Origin: Helicostylum pulchrum
Taxonomy: Eukaryota; Mucoromycota; Mucoromycetes; Mucorales; Mucoraceae
Assembly (NCBI GenBank): GCA_025677825.1
Contig: JAIXMO010000005.1
Span: 1-64,000 of the forward strand
Reading direction: 5' to 3'
DNA length: 64,000 nt
The position numbers were made by a program, and so were the translations under genes. The notes under the pieces were generated by a model. It ran no database searches, was not told the origin of the DNA, and was given only the letters and a program-made list of their open reading frames with translations. This document shows, in pieces, positions 1 to 12,831 of the stretch (positions within the stretch are counted from its first letter, which is position 1; every line of letters begins with the position of its first letter).

Positions 1-1475
1 GGAGACAATGGTTAAGTAAATCGTCTACTGCTGAGCCTATACCAATCTTGAACGAAGAAAACCAAGAGTCTGTACCACAAGAATCCACTGAGCAAGAAAC
101 AACAACGACGTTTACCACCATTACTAAAGCGACATCTGTAGGTTGGTCACCGGATCAACATGCAGAAGAAAGCAGCAGCAGTAGTAGTAGTAGTAATACA
201 AATATATTCCCAAAACGTAAAATGTACGCTAAAACGTTACGATTAACGTCTGAACAATTAAAAAACCTCAAACTGAAAAAGGGGGTCAATACCATTAGCT
301 TTTCAGTCCGTTCAGCATACCAAGGAACGGCGACGTGTGTAGCGAAAGTATTCTTTTGGGATTACGATATTCAAGTGGTGATATCGGATATTGATGGTAC
401 CATTACGAAATCAGACACCATGGGACACTTGATGACAATGATTGGTAAAGATTGGACACACGCTGGCGTAGCTCAACTCTATACGGATATATCCAACAAC
501 GGATACCAGTTTTTGTACTTAACCAGTCGAGCTATCGGACAAGCGGACTATACACGAGATTACTTGAAAGGTGTGTTGCAAAATAATTACCAGTTACCGG
601 ATGGGCCAGTGATTATGTCGCCTGATCGGTTATTTACTTCGTTGCATCGAGAAGTGATTATTAGAAAACCCGAGGTGTTTAAAATGGGTTGTTTGAAGGA
701 TATTCAAAGATTGTTTGCGGGTCGTGATCCGTTTTATGCTGGGTTTGGTAACCGTATTACAGACGCTATCTCGTATCGAAGTGTCAATGTACCGTCTTCA
801 CGTATTTTTACGATTGATCCACAAGGAGATGTCAAGTTGGAGCTGGTGACGGGGTTTAGGTCGTCGTATGTTTATTTGAATGATATGGTGGATCAGATCT
901 TTCCTCCTATTAATAAAACGGTCAATGAAGAGTTTACGGATTATAATTATTGGAAGACGCCGATGCCTGAGATTGATATACCGGAGTTGGAAGAGGAGGT
1001 GGTACCTACTTCGCCAAAGCCAAAACCAATTAAACCAGATCCTGCTAGTCTTCCTAGGGAATCTGTTGTTGGATATGTTCCTGAAAAACGAAGTATATTA
1101 CGTAGTTTTACCAGAAGAAGACGAGCTGCATCTACGACCGCGGCTACTACGACTAAATCCAATGAGAAAAAAACAAATGAATCACAAACATCTTTGAAAA
1201 AAGTTACATCACTCACTCATATATCCGAATATCATTCTGTCGAATCAGAAAATACAAGTGAAACATCTTCACTTGCTTCACCTAAATCTTTACCCGAAGA
1301 TCTATCTACCATTAAAAAAGATACAGAGTCTATACGGTCTACTTCATCTGGTATTATGAGTAAAGTGATGGGAGGAGTGTTCTCTAGAAAGATCGATGTA
1401 CCTGAAGATAGAAAAGACGAAGAATATGATTTAGATATTGACGATTTAGATTTAGATAATATCCCATTTATATAA
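1..1475 (+). CDS. PAH1: Lipin-type phosphatidate phosphatase (Pah1/Smp2/Ned1 family), 5' partial
   Basis: Mg-dependent phosphatidate phosphatase converting phosphatidate to diacylglycerol at ER and nuclear membranes, which controls storage-lipid and phospholipid synthesis. The frame is open from base 3, so the start and the N-terminal lipin domain lie upstream. The C-terminal HAD-type catalytic domain is clear: DIDGT at 387-401 (the DxDGT nucleophile motif), followed by KSDTMGH, YLTSRAIGQA and GNRITDAISYR blocks typical of lipins. A basic stretch (SFTRRRRAAS) and a long Ser/Thr-rich region follow. The protein ends in an acidic tail (DLDIDDLDLDN), comparable to the acidic tail of yeast Pah1 that binds the Nem1-Spo7 phosphatase, so regulation by dephosphorylation is likely (inference). 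The catalytic part has no intron. Only the true N-terminus is unknown. Confidence 0.93.
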   Translation, partial: RQWLSKSSTAEPIPILNEENQESVPQESTEQETTTTFTTITKATSVGWSPDQHAEESSSSSSSSNTNIFPKRKMYAKTLRLTSEQLKNLKLKKGVNTISFSVRSAYQGTATCVAKVFFWDYDIQVVISDIDGTITKSDTMGHLMTMIGKDWTHAGVAQLYTDISNNGYQFLYLTSRAIGQADYTRDYLKGVLQNNYQLPDGPVIMSPDRLFTSLHREVIIRKPEVFKMGCLKDIQRLFAGRDPFYAGFGNRITDAISYRSVNVPSSRIFTIDPQGDVKLELVTGFRSSYVYLNDMVDQIFPPINKTVNEEFTDYNYWKTPMPEIDIPELEEEVVPTSPKPKPIKPDPASLPRESVVGYVPEKRSILRSFTRRRRAASTTAATTTKSNEKKTNESQTSLKKVTSLTHISEYHSVESENTSETSSLASPKSLPEDLSTIKKDTESIRSTSSGIMSKVMGGVFSRKIDVPEDRKDEEYDLDIDDLDLDNIPFI

Positions 1476-1692
1476 AAACTTGATATCTCTACAAAATCGA
1501 AAAAATATATATATTTTAATAAATGAATTTGTGAGGAAAAGTGTGTAGTATAGTATTAATCTGTGTTAATTTAAAAAGAAAAAGAAGAACGGGATAGGAT
1601 TAAAGAATAATAAAAGGGGAAAAAAAAGAGAGATGCGAAAGTGGAGAAGGTTGGTTTGTAATATGTAAAGAGGAGGAGGGGGAGGGGGGCTT

Positions 1693-3738
<2,046 letters not shown>

Positions 3739-6302
3739 ATGTTTTGGCGTTTTGGATTTAACAATACTTCGGCAATTGATGGTTTATTAGAGCAGGAGGA
3801 TGTTACTTTAGAAGAAGTTTTGTGTGATCAAGATATCATTCAAGAAGCTAAATCACAAAACCCAAAGCTTATTGAATTGTAAAAATTATTTTTTTTTAGT
3901 GAAAAGAAAAACCCTTTAACCCCTCTTTTTTTTTACTGTAGTTTATTAAGAAAAGAAAATATTGCTCACCTAATCGCTTTATTCTTTTCTTTGGACATTG
4001 ACAAACAAAGGTACAGTACAATAGAACTATACCTTTTATTTTACACATTCTCATCTCTTTCTATATAACATGATAGACTTCCTTTGGTTGCGTGTGAAGT
4101 ACTCGCTTGTGAAATACCTCAATTGATAGATGCTATTGTCATTGAACATGTAGAAATTTTACAAGATTTTTGGAACTTTTTAAAGTTACCTTATTCCGCT
4201 GAACCAAATTATTCGTTTCAGTCTTCTTACTTTTGTAAGATCATCACAATCTTTTTAACAAAACGAACCGTAGAGATGTTGGACTTTATTAAATCAACTC
4301 CGGTAAATCTCGAAATGATATTGTGCCACCTTCAAAGTTCAGCCATTATGGATTTATTGTTGACTTTGGTTAGATTAGAAGAGTTACCTGAAGCTAAAGG
4401 AACCGTACAGGTAAAAAGTGGTTCTTTGATAGTTGTTGGGTTCTTTATGATATTGAAAGAGTTTATTTTATATAGTGGTTAAATGATCATGGTTTATTGT
4501 TAAATTTAATTCATCGATTGGATCCTCATTTGGAAGTCAATGTAAGGTACCTTTTTTTCTTATTGTTGGCTTATAGTATAGTAACCGGGATTTTTATTTT
4601 ATTATTAGGAGCATTGTACCGCACAACAATGTATTTGTGAGATTATTAGAATGTCACAAACTAGTTTATTAGAATCACCTAGTATTGGTATGAATGATTT
4701 TATTGTTCAACTCACAAGGTAAAAGAAAGAAAGAAAGAAAAAATATATTATTCCATTGCCAAACTTATACCTTTTTAACAGTAAAGAAATCATGCAAACG
4801 CTAGTTACATTCATGTTGGATTCTTCAGCTCCTAATGCTACCTCGACACTTATCAACGGTGTAACGATTATTATTGATATTATTCGACACAATAATAGCG
4901 ATATGGAACATGAAGCTACAGGACATCAAAGTGAACAAGTCAGACAACCATTAATTTCACTGGTTCCCCTGTTAACCGTGTTAACTTTAAATATCGAAGG
5001 ATTTAACCATTTATTGTTAAACCCTAAATCTGTACCTGATATAACTTACCGTGCTTCGTTACCTGTACCGTTAGGCTTTGAAAGATTAAAGATTTGTGAA
5101 TTGTTTGCCGAGTTGTTACATTGTTCAAACATGTCTAGCTTAAATGTCGAGAAAAATGCACCTGGTGATTTATTGAAATTGGAGTTTGTTAAACATAAAG
5201 TGTTACCAACTTGTACTGTAAGTAATACAAAAAATTAATTGCGTTTTTTTTACTTATCGTATATTTATATATAGGATTTATTTTTTTATTTCCCGTGGAA
5301 TAATTTCTTACATTACGTTGTATACGATATGTTACATCAAGTGTTTAATGGACATATGAACGAAGAATCAAATCGACAATTGGCACTTGCTATTTTTACA
5401 CAAGGAAAATTAACTGATAAAATCGTCGAAGCGCAAGTAAAGAATGATTTAGAATGGTAAATTTAGATATACACATGCATATATTTAAAATGGTAATAAT
5501 TTTTATTTTATTTTATTTTTACATGTAGTGCTAAACCGAAAGGAATGAGATTAGGATATATGGGTCATTTAACTTTTATTTCGGACGAAGTGATTAAATT
5601 ATTTGAAGGGTACCCTGAAGGTATTATATCTGTTGTAAAGGAGTCAATTGATTTGGAAAAGTGGCATTTGTATTGTATTGGACAATTAAAGGAAACAAAA
5701 GAAAGAGATAGTTTACCTTTAGGTGAAATTAAACCAGGTATGCAAACTACGTTAGATGAAGACGACGACGACGACGTTGACGATGAAGAGGATGAAATTG
5801 ATGAAGACGAAGAGGATGATGAGTATAATACAGAAGCTACCTTAAGAAATCAAGTAGGTATGTTCAATCACTTGGATATGGTCGCACAAGAAGGTCGAGA
5901 ACACCAAGATTGGATAACGTAAGTTTTTTTTTTTTGGGCTGGGGCACTTTTTTAATGTATTAATAAATATATAGTGGTGGACGTGGTGATTTTGCGTTTA
6001 ATGATAATGAATTTACTGTCAATGAAAACCCTGGTGGTTTGGTAGTTTCTCACCATCATATTATGGATCAACAGGAAGATTATGATAGTGATGATGAAGA
6101 GGCTCGTATTGATTGGACAGGTGGCTTTAGTGATTCGTTTACTGCTCCACTGGCGGTAGATAAAAAGGATGAAGAAGAGGATCCGTTCGGTGATTTTGCT
6201 AGTTGTAATGAAACTACAAAATGGGAAGATGGGTTCTCCACTAACTTTGCTGATATGGATGTTAAAACTATCGAAGAAAAACAAGCTCCTACAAAATCAT
6301 AA
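3739..6302 (+). CDS. SAPS-family phosphatase-associated protein (Sit4-associated / PP6 regulatory subunit type)
   Basis: Regulatory partner of the Sit4/PP6 Ser/Thr phosphatase, involved in cell-cycle, TOR and traffic signalling in other fungi. Nine exons: 3739-3878, 3942-4010, 4077-4410, 4476-4541, 4609-4718, 4782-5217, 5275-5456, 5529-5918 and 5975-6302. All phases close, giving 684 residues. The signature N-terminus is present: MFWRFGF, an IDGLLEQEDVTLEEVL block and LIEFLLRKENI. A helical, repeat-like SAPS core follows to about residue 500. A very acidic run (codons near 5758-5820) and DPFGDFA/WEDGF acidic-aromatic motifs mark the tail, as in SAP185/190-like proteins. One copy is seen here, so assignment to a particular yeast SAP paralogue is not possible. 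Confidence 0.9.
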
Positions 6303-6846
6303 AAAAAAAAGTACATATTTATTTTGTGGCGCTTCTTTTTCTTTTTTGCATATATTATACTTTGATACTGTTTACTCCTTTCATCATGTCTTTTTTTTTT
6401 TTTCTTTTGGAGTGTTTTTTTTTTAACTAATTTATATAAATTTATACCTTCCGAGAATCTAAAATGGTATTTCTTTTTAATGGTCCCAAGAATCTTTTTC
6501 GGAGTGAGAGGGATAATGTGTTATTTTAAAAAAAGAAGGATGTTGGTATTATATGCCAAACATGTGTCATGTTTTTATTCATTTTTTACTTACAAACGTC
6601 ACGCGAGGAAATATAAACTGAGACTATTCTAGAAAGGCACTGGTTTCATGTCTGTAGCGATTATCCCAAGAACATTTTTTTAAAAAAAAAGCTGTTGAAA
6701 CATGCAAAAAAAGAAGAAAAAAAAGGGACCCTGCATTCTTAATAAGAATGTCAATCTATGCAGAGTATTACAACATTGGTAGTTTCGAAAAAGTTTATTT
6801 TTAAAAAAGTATAGTTTGTCAATAATTTGTTAATACATGAAACGCT
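6303..6846. other. Convergent 3' intergenic region
   Basis: 544 bp between two convergent genes (SAPS on the plus strand, AVT1-like on the minus strand). It is AT-rich with homopolymer T/A runs, consistent with two 3' UTRs and polyadenylation regions. No open reading frame with coding character and no structured RNA was seen. Confidence 0.6.
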
Positions 6847-8520
6847 TTAAAGTTCACTAGGACGGAAACTCCATATGGTTCCCAATGAAGCCATCACGAT
6901 GGAAATAATTAAAAGGATCCAGTTTAGGAATGTTTCTGTTGCGGATAGCTTGTGTTTAAATAACTGCAAGTGGCAAATCAGTGGGAAAATAATAGAGATG
7001 GTAAAACTAAACAATGCACCCAGTAGAGACTAACAAAGAAGGTTAATACCACATATTTTACTACAAAAAAGTTGTATATACGTTACCATGACTTTGTCAA
7101 AACCTGGAAAAATAAGCGCAATATAAACTAACATGGCCGTAATACAGACTCTTCCGATCATGGTTAAAGCTTGCTTTCTCCAAGATTCGACGTGATGTTC
7201 TAGTTTTAACCAGGTTTCAATCATTGGGTTACTAAACAATAAAAGTTCCCAGCTTAGGTTAAGCGGCTGTAACATTAAACCATATTTTGCAAGTGGCGTT
7301 AATACTAGTAACCAAATCGCAAATCGGTTTAAAGATTGACTGTATTCATCTATTAAGGCCAAATTTTGTGTAATCTATCATCATAAAGATTAGACATATA
7401 CGTATGTGTATATGCTTTTTTTGCTTTTTTTTTACCTCTTGTAATGCTTCTTGTCCAAACATCAAGTATCCAATAATAGACATAATGACATACACAATAA
7501 CAGTAATGAAATAAGTTATATCGACCATAGCATTATATTTGGCTGGGTCTCGCATATCTCGATAAATGGAAGGAAATACAGCATGACCGGCAAACCCCGA
7601 CATTATCAATCCGAAACTCAGGGGCAGATTAGAAATATCATTTGGAACAATTTCTGTGTCCTAAATATATAATATGTAGGTGTCAATATATAAACAAAAT
7701 ATATTTTGTGTGTGTGTGTGTGTGCTCACTTACCATGGGGTCATGTAAACTACCTGGTCTGGTTTCTTTTGAGATGCCATCATAAAACACTATGACGACC
7801 AAACTAACACACCCGATAATCCCAATTAAACTAGTATAAGCCAATTTCTTGATCGAAATAAAAACAGTGGGTGTCAATACACAAAATGAAATAACTCGTG
7901 TAGTTAATAAATCAAGGTTTGGAAATAATGTTTGAATACCGTCACCTAACAAAACAATCATGGCCACACTATTTATACATATAACATTATTTTTTTGTTT
8001 TTTAATCTGTACATATTTAGAAATATTATATTTACCCTATTGTGATAAGCTCTATAATAAATACAGTGCTAATCAGGTTTCGGCCCTTGTCGCCAAACGC
8101 TATCTGTCCCATATCACCGTATGTGCCCCCGTGCTCATCGTGGTCCAGATTTTTATTGACGTTGAGACATTTGACAATCACTTTGGCTGTATAGTTGGTC
8201 ACAAGGCAGCAGAATGCCAAGATCAGTGTCCCGTATAACCAGCCTGCTATACGAAATGAAAGTGGTAAGGCCAAAATACCAACACCTACAAGTACGTTGA
8301 CAGCATTAAAGATGGATTGAAGAAAACTACTCTTTTGCTCCAAGTATTGTTTGGAATCGTCGTGTGGTGTGGCAACAGAAAGTTTGCGCGAAAGAATTGA
8401 ACTGATGGTGGTGTGACGGGATAGAGGTACCGAGCCTACTTGTAAATGGTCCGTTGTGGTTTGCGAAAAGGTACGGTATACCTTATCAGAGGATTCGCTT
8501 ATATATTTAAAATATGTGTT

Positions 8521-8587
<67 letters not shown>

Positions 8588-8844
8588 GTGGAGTTTAATA
8601 TTTACGATGTCATTGTCTTGAATAATTGTTCTTCATCTTCTTCAGGTGGATGTATAGAAATACTATCGGCTACGTAAAGAGCAGAGGCACGGGAATAAGA
8701 ACCAGCAAAGTTTTGAATGGTTGCTCGGATAGATTGAGGTCTTGAAACAGGCGTACCGTGTGCAGAGAAGAATTCTTCATCTTCCTGTAAACAAGAAGGA
8801 TGAGTGTTACTTGGTACTCTTATATTATTTGATTTTGTATGCAT
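6847..8844 (-). CDS. AVT1: AVT1-like vacuolar amino-acid transporter (AAAP family)
   Basis: Proton-coupled amino-acid transporter of the AAAP/SLC36-like family. Yeast Avt1, the closest family member by eye, loads neutral amino acids into the vacuole. Exons: 8606-8844, 8036-8497, 7734-7968, 7436-7660, 7087-7374 and 6847-7029, all phases closing to 543 residues. After a soluble N-terminus of about 130 residues come the hallmarks: SIFNAVNVLVGVGILALPL (TM1), GTYGDMGQIAFG, LLGDGI, TPTVFI, SGFAGHAVFPSIYRDM, YLMFG and a PLAKYGLMLQPL segment. About 10-11 membrane segments are expected. Intron 1 (8498-8605) holds a pure 54-base homopolymer. No close neighbour suggests a pathway. Confidence 0.92.
8529..8582. 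repeat. 54-bp A/T homopolymer inside an intron
   Basis: Uninterrupted run of 54 A on the plus strand (54 U in the transcript) in the first intron of the AVT1-like gene, between donor 8605 and acceptor 8498. It is far longer than any other A/T run here. In the transcript it acts as an extreme polypyrimidine tract. Its length may vary or be misassembled. Confidence 0.9.
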
Positions 8845-10636
8845 ACAAGAAAGAAAGAAGATGTATAATAATGTTTTTTTTTTCCTTCTCTTTCTCTCTT
8901 TCTTATAAGGTTTTTTGAAACGAAATGCACAGACTCTTTTTTATTTACTGTAAAGTAGAAATCATAGTGTAACAAATATTTAGAAACATTTTTTTTTGTG
9001 TATCCAGTGATGTGGTCTCGTTATTTTTATGAATGGGGGCTACTATCATGCTCTCATTTGGGTAATTTTTAATTGTTATTGTCGATCTGTGAGCGTATTT
9101 TTTAAAGTAGGATATTAATCACTGTTTACAGTATCAAATTTTGCCCATGACCAAGCCCATCGAAACATATTGCAACTCCAGGAGTTTGTCGTTTACATAT
9201 AGAGTTCATGTTCTTCCAGGGTTAATCACGTATGTTATCGAAAAAGATAGCAATACTCTTCCTAGTCTTCATTCACATAAAAGGGAGCTTGTATGAATCA
9301 AGTTAGAGCAACAAGTACCTATTACTTATAAAAATAATTAGTTAACCAGTAGGTACAAGTATATGAAACAAATGCTGGTATAATACTACATAGTGAGTAA
9401 ATATATCACACGAGTAAAAGTAGGCTCTATTTTATCACTTATTTATTGCGTTTTTTTTGCGAGTCTTTTTCTTTCCTTTTCTTTTCTTCTTCATTTATTA
9501 TTTTTAACTAATAACTCATATGTCCCTTCTTAAATAAACTGGTATTCGTAAAGGTACGTACGTGAAAAGTGATCTGTCGCCTTTTTTTTTTACTGAAAAT
9601 ATAAATAGAACGTGTACCTAGAATTTCCCCTTTTTTTTAAATGTCCTTTTCTTTAACTGGGCCATATTTTTAAACATCCTTTTACTTGAATCTCTCTTTT
9701 GGGAGAGAGAACAAGAACAATATGTCGCTTTGGTCGTAACTGTACCAGCCATAATTATAAATCTAAACATGCTGAATAAATAATCTTTGTGCTCTACTTT
9801 TTTATAAATATGTAAGTAGATCTGTATTATTTTTTTTTAAAAAATAATCAGTACTGAACTAATTATAATAATTCTCGGCCTCGCTTTCCTTGTCGTTAGC
9901 GGTAAGTAGATTTGTATGGTTTTTTTAAAAGGGGAAACCTAACAGCGTTATATTAACTCTCGGTACTTAGTGGAAACGCCCAATCAATGTCGTTACGGCC
10001 GCAAATGTAACAACAAGAACTGTCATTTCAGACATTAAATAAATAGACAATTTCTTTAACTACATTGCTCTTTTTATATGTGTGAATGATAAGAAATTTT
10101 AACTCTTAATATTTTATATTTAAACCCTGGATTAAACGGGTGGTTGACAACTTTCTTCCATGAAACACGTCGGAACAGCAAGTCGGAAAAAAATGTACGT
10201 AAAAATGACTAAATAGATCACACGAATAAAAGCGGACCCCCTATTTTATCAATCGAAGCTTCATATATTTTATCATAAATAAATCACTTTTTCCTTTACA
10301 ATGCATACCACCCAGTAAGTATTTTTTTATATGTGTACTTTTAAAAGGATCTTATATCTTATATTCATTTATTATTCTGCTATTTTTTTTTAGCTTTTTT
10401 GTTTTCTTTATGTCCGTACAAAAGGATACTGTTCTTCCTAAAGCAACCGTCGGGTATAAGCTAACACAAGGCCATGAGATCTGCTCAGTTATTATATACT
10501 ACTTTTTTTTAGCTCTTATTATAAAGGTATGTGTACCCCCCCCCCCCCAAAAAAAATGTCACATATTTTCTTTTTGTTTCATTCTAATCCAGACGCGCCT
10601 CAGCCATTGAAACTGCCAATTGAAAGTTCCAACTAC
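8845..10636. other. Gene-poor AT-rich region with repeated motifs
   Basis: Upstream of the AVT1-like gene. It holds two diverged direct copies of a sequence around ATCACACGA(G/A)TAAAAG followed by CTATTTTATC (9396-9440 and 10208-10255) and two copies of GTAAGTAGAT(C/T)TGTAT (9812-9827, 9902-9917). It also holds two CCCH zinc-finger fragments (described separately) and a 13-base C run at 10536-10548. No intact gene is evident. The pattern suggests decayed, partly duplicated mobile or gene-fragment DNA. Confidence 0.5.
9723..10038 (+). pseudogene. Two CCCH zinc-finger gene fragments in tandem
   Basis: Two short coding remnants end in a Nab2/ZC3H14-type finger pattern C-x5-C-x4-C-x3-H. The first (9723-9770) reads CRFGRNC then TSHNYKSKH, with the third Cys replaced by Tyr, and stops soon after. 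The second (9988-10038) is complete: CRYGRKC, NNKNC, HFRH, then TAA. A frame-consistent chain can be drawn between them through two introns (donors 9812 and 9902; acceptors near 9846 and 9970), but it contains a stop after the first finger. A third related finger lies at 34625-34862 on the other strand. These probably belong to a repeated family rather than a working gene. Confidence 0.4.
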
Positions 10637-10954
10637 AATGAAAAGGAAATATGAAGATTTATTTACTGCAAAACCTTCATCTAGTAAAAAAAATGTGATT
10701 GTCCCACCACCAACGTCATCCACAGTCACTACCAAAGTTGATAAAAATAACATGTAAAAGCAGCCATGGAATTTGTCGTTGAATTTAAGAAAAAGAAAGT
10801 GGAGGAAAAGAAAAGAATGGATTGGGTCGCTTGTCTGAAAGAAGGGAAGGATTTAAAGATATTAAATTATAAAAATCCCGAATCATTACGCCGTCAATTC
10901 TACAAGTATATGAAAAGAAAGCGAGAACAAACAAATTCTGATAATTCAAATTAA
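10637..10954 (+). pseudogene. Frameshifted small ORF, basic C-terminal half
   Basis: ORF 10637-10756 starts MKRKYEDLF, is Ser/Thr/Val-rich and ends at a stop. Reading continues in the next frame from about 10757 to 10954 with a Lys/Arg-rich, helix-rich sequence (VEEKKRMDWVACLKEG, then ESLRRQFYKYMKRKRE). The join looks like a single frameshift in one older coding sequence. The second half could be a small DNA-binding helical domain, but no family is recognised. An upstream exon near 10301 is possible (GTAAGT donor) and unproven. Confidence 0.3.
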
Positions 10955-11899
10955 ACAAACAACTTTGATATTAGTGGTATTTTTGAATATCTATTTTAAT
11001 TAAATTGCGTTTTGTATCTTATCATATTATCAATTATATTAGTATAGTTATTTTTATCTAATAAAACAAATAGTCTTTTCTCTACGTTTGTGTGTCAATT
11101 AAGCATCCGTGATCCCTTTATCTATCGCTAATTTAACAGCATACTGTGACAAGTGCTAAAAATAATAATAGATATCTATATATCTTTAGTTTAAAAGATG
11201 AGAAAAAACTCGTTAGAATTCTTCTTGAAAACATAACATTTAAATAGTTGTTATAGTCTATTAGTAAACAGAATAGCTGATGAGCGACATTCAAGAAGGA
11301 CTAGTTTTGATAAAGAAAACAAATATCCATATAATTAAAGACCCAGATACTAATAAGCTTGCATGCAACTTTTTATTAAAAAACCAATTTCAAAAACCAG
11401 ACTCCACTGTAAAAACCAATTTGTTGACGAAACTGTGGAGAAACTGGGGTAGCATATGCTCTCACTGAAGAATATAAATGTAAAAATAGCTGACAAATCT
11501 GTTTAAAACCCTTTAGGATAATTATTCAGTTAAAAGATGTTATCTTTTTTACATTACAACTACAGGTTGCTTTTATAATCGTTTGACTCTAAATACTATT
11601 TTACATCTACACTGCCTGAGTCACAGTTAATCCCACGATATAGAGGTTGATTATTCATCAATCTATTTCTTATACCTTTACGGTGTATATTTCATCTTTC
11701 CATACAATTTAGATCTATAGTCCTTTCACTGACTTTTATAATAATCGTGTAGCCTTGCCTTAAAATTATAGGCAAGTCTACATTTCATTGTGGGTGAACC
11801 TTACTAATTTTTGATTATTAACAACTATTACAAGAAAAACCCATTATTTAGTTATTTATTATTTGCAAGAAAAATTCATTATGAATGTCGCAAGTATGA
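10955..11899. other. AT-rich intergenic stretch with one small ORF
   Basis: Mostly low-complexity AT-rich DNA. A 62-codon ORF (11280-11468, plus strand, beginning MSDIQEGLVLIKKTN) is the only reading frame of note. It has no recognised domain and no obvious splice partners. It may be chance or part of a decayed element. Confidence 0.4.
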
Positions 11900-12301
11900 T
11901 TAACAATCATTTATATCCCTTATAAAGGGATTGCCAGTATCTCGCAGCTTTTGTTTCTGCATTTCATCATCGGAAAAATAGATCGCAAATACCACTAATG
12001 GGTCAAGTTTGTTTGATTCGTCTTCACTAGAGTTAATTGCATCTTTGGGGATGGTTAGGCACTTTTCCGCCCATATAGTACTATCGAATATCTGCCAATG
12101 AGAATTTTCCAAAGTGGGTGAAAGTAATGGCCTTACTGACGAGGAAATCTTGTCAACACAAAGAATAACAAGCAAAGGCTGAATGTCAAAGCGGTAGAAT
12201 ACCTCCAAGCATTTTTTAACTGATTGTTTCATCGAAATTTTCGTAATATTTGACTGAATCTCCAAAAGGATTGCACATGATTGAGCCATGTAAAGAACCA
12301 T
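11900..12301 (-). pseudogene. Fragment resembling a PD-(D/E)XK nuclease-like (Rpn/YhgA-type) domain protein
   Basis: A 133-codon ORF without introns. The N-terminal part has AILLEIQSNITK followed by QPLLVILCVDKIS. An E-x-Q in a strand, then a helix and a hydrophobic strand, is the pattern of the catalytic core of PD-(D/E)XK nucleases of the Rpn/transposase-31-like group, which occurs in many copies in Mucorales (from memory, not searched). The upstream half carrying the first acidic residue is missing and a stop lies just before the first Met, so this looks like a 5'-truncated relic. The family assignment is tentative. Confidence 0.4.
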
Positions 12302-12616
12302 TACCCAAAAATTCTACTTGAACAAAACTGAAATTAAGACAATCCTTTTTTTATAATGGATTCAGCAAGCAATTTAATAAATTTAGGGCTTTGCAAAACT
12401 TTTATAACTAAAGAGATATCAGCAAAGTATTCAAATTGACTATAGGTTTACCTACTTTCACTCATTGTAATAAAAACTGAAGGGCGAAAAAAAATTGTGT
12501 GTTGAATTTCCTAAGGTCCAGCTCGTGCCGTAACCGTCACCGAAACCATAGCTCTGACAATAGCGTGACCGAGACCGAGACCACAGCCTTAACAATACTG
12601 GATTTCCCATCTTTAT
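12302..12616. other. Short intergenic stretch before the piggyBac element
   Basis: 315 bp. It contains a locally less AT-rich segment with imperfect ACCG-type short repeats (around 12525-12600, e.g. ACCGTCACCGAAACC and GACCGAGACCGAGACC). No coding feature is recognised. Confidence 0.4.
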
Positions 12617-12620
12617 TTAA

Positions 12621-12653
12621 CAAGTAGAGATTAGGTCAGCCCATTTGGGCCGA
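12621..12653 (+). repeat. Left terminal inverted repeat of the piggyBac element
   Basis: CAAGTAGAGATTA (12621-12633), then a few bases, then AGCCCATTTGGGCCGA, itself an inverted repeat of GCCC and GGGC around ATTT. It matches the right end in inverted orientation with small differences in the spacer. It probably acts as a transposase-binding end (inference). Confidence 0.85.
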
Positions 12654-12831
12654 TCATAAAAACTATTTTTTCGTTGGACAAGAGCTCGATTTTTTCATTA
12701 GCTGTGTTTGGATAATAAAGTTCTTGACCAATAAATATATTTTTTCACTTTTTGAAATTACTTTCATTAATCTTAATCTCTTAAAATCCTCTTTCGAAAT
12801 TACTGAAATCTCTTTTTAAAGTTTAAAAAAT

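Noticed and set aside
10410..10610. 66-codon ORF with a C run at its end
   Set aside because: The frame runs into homopolymers; only a speculative spliced model would use it.
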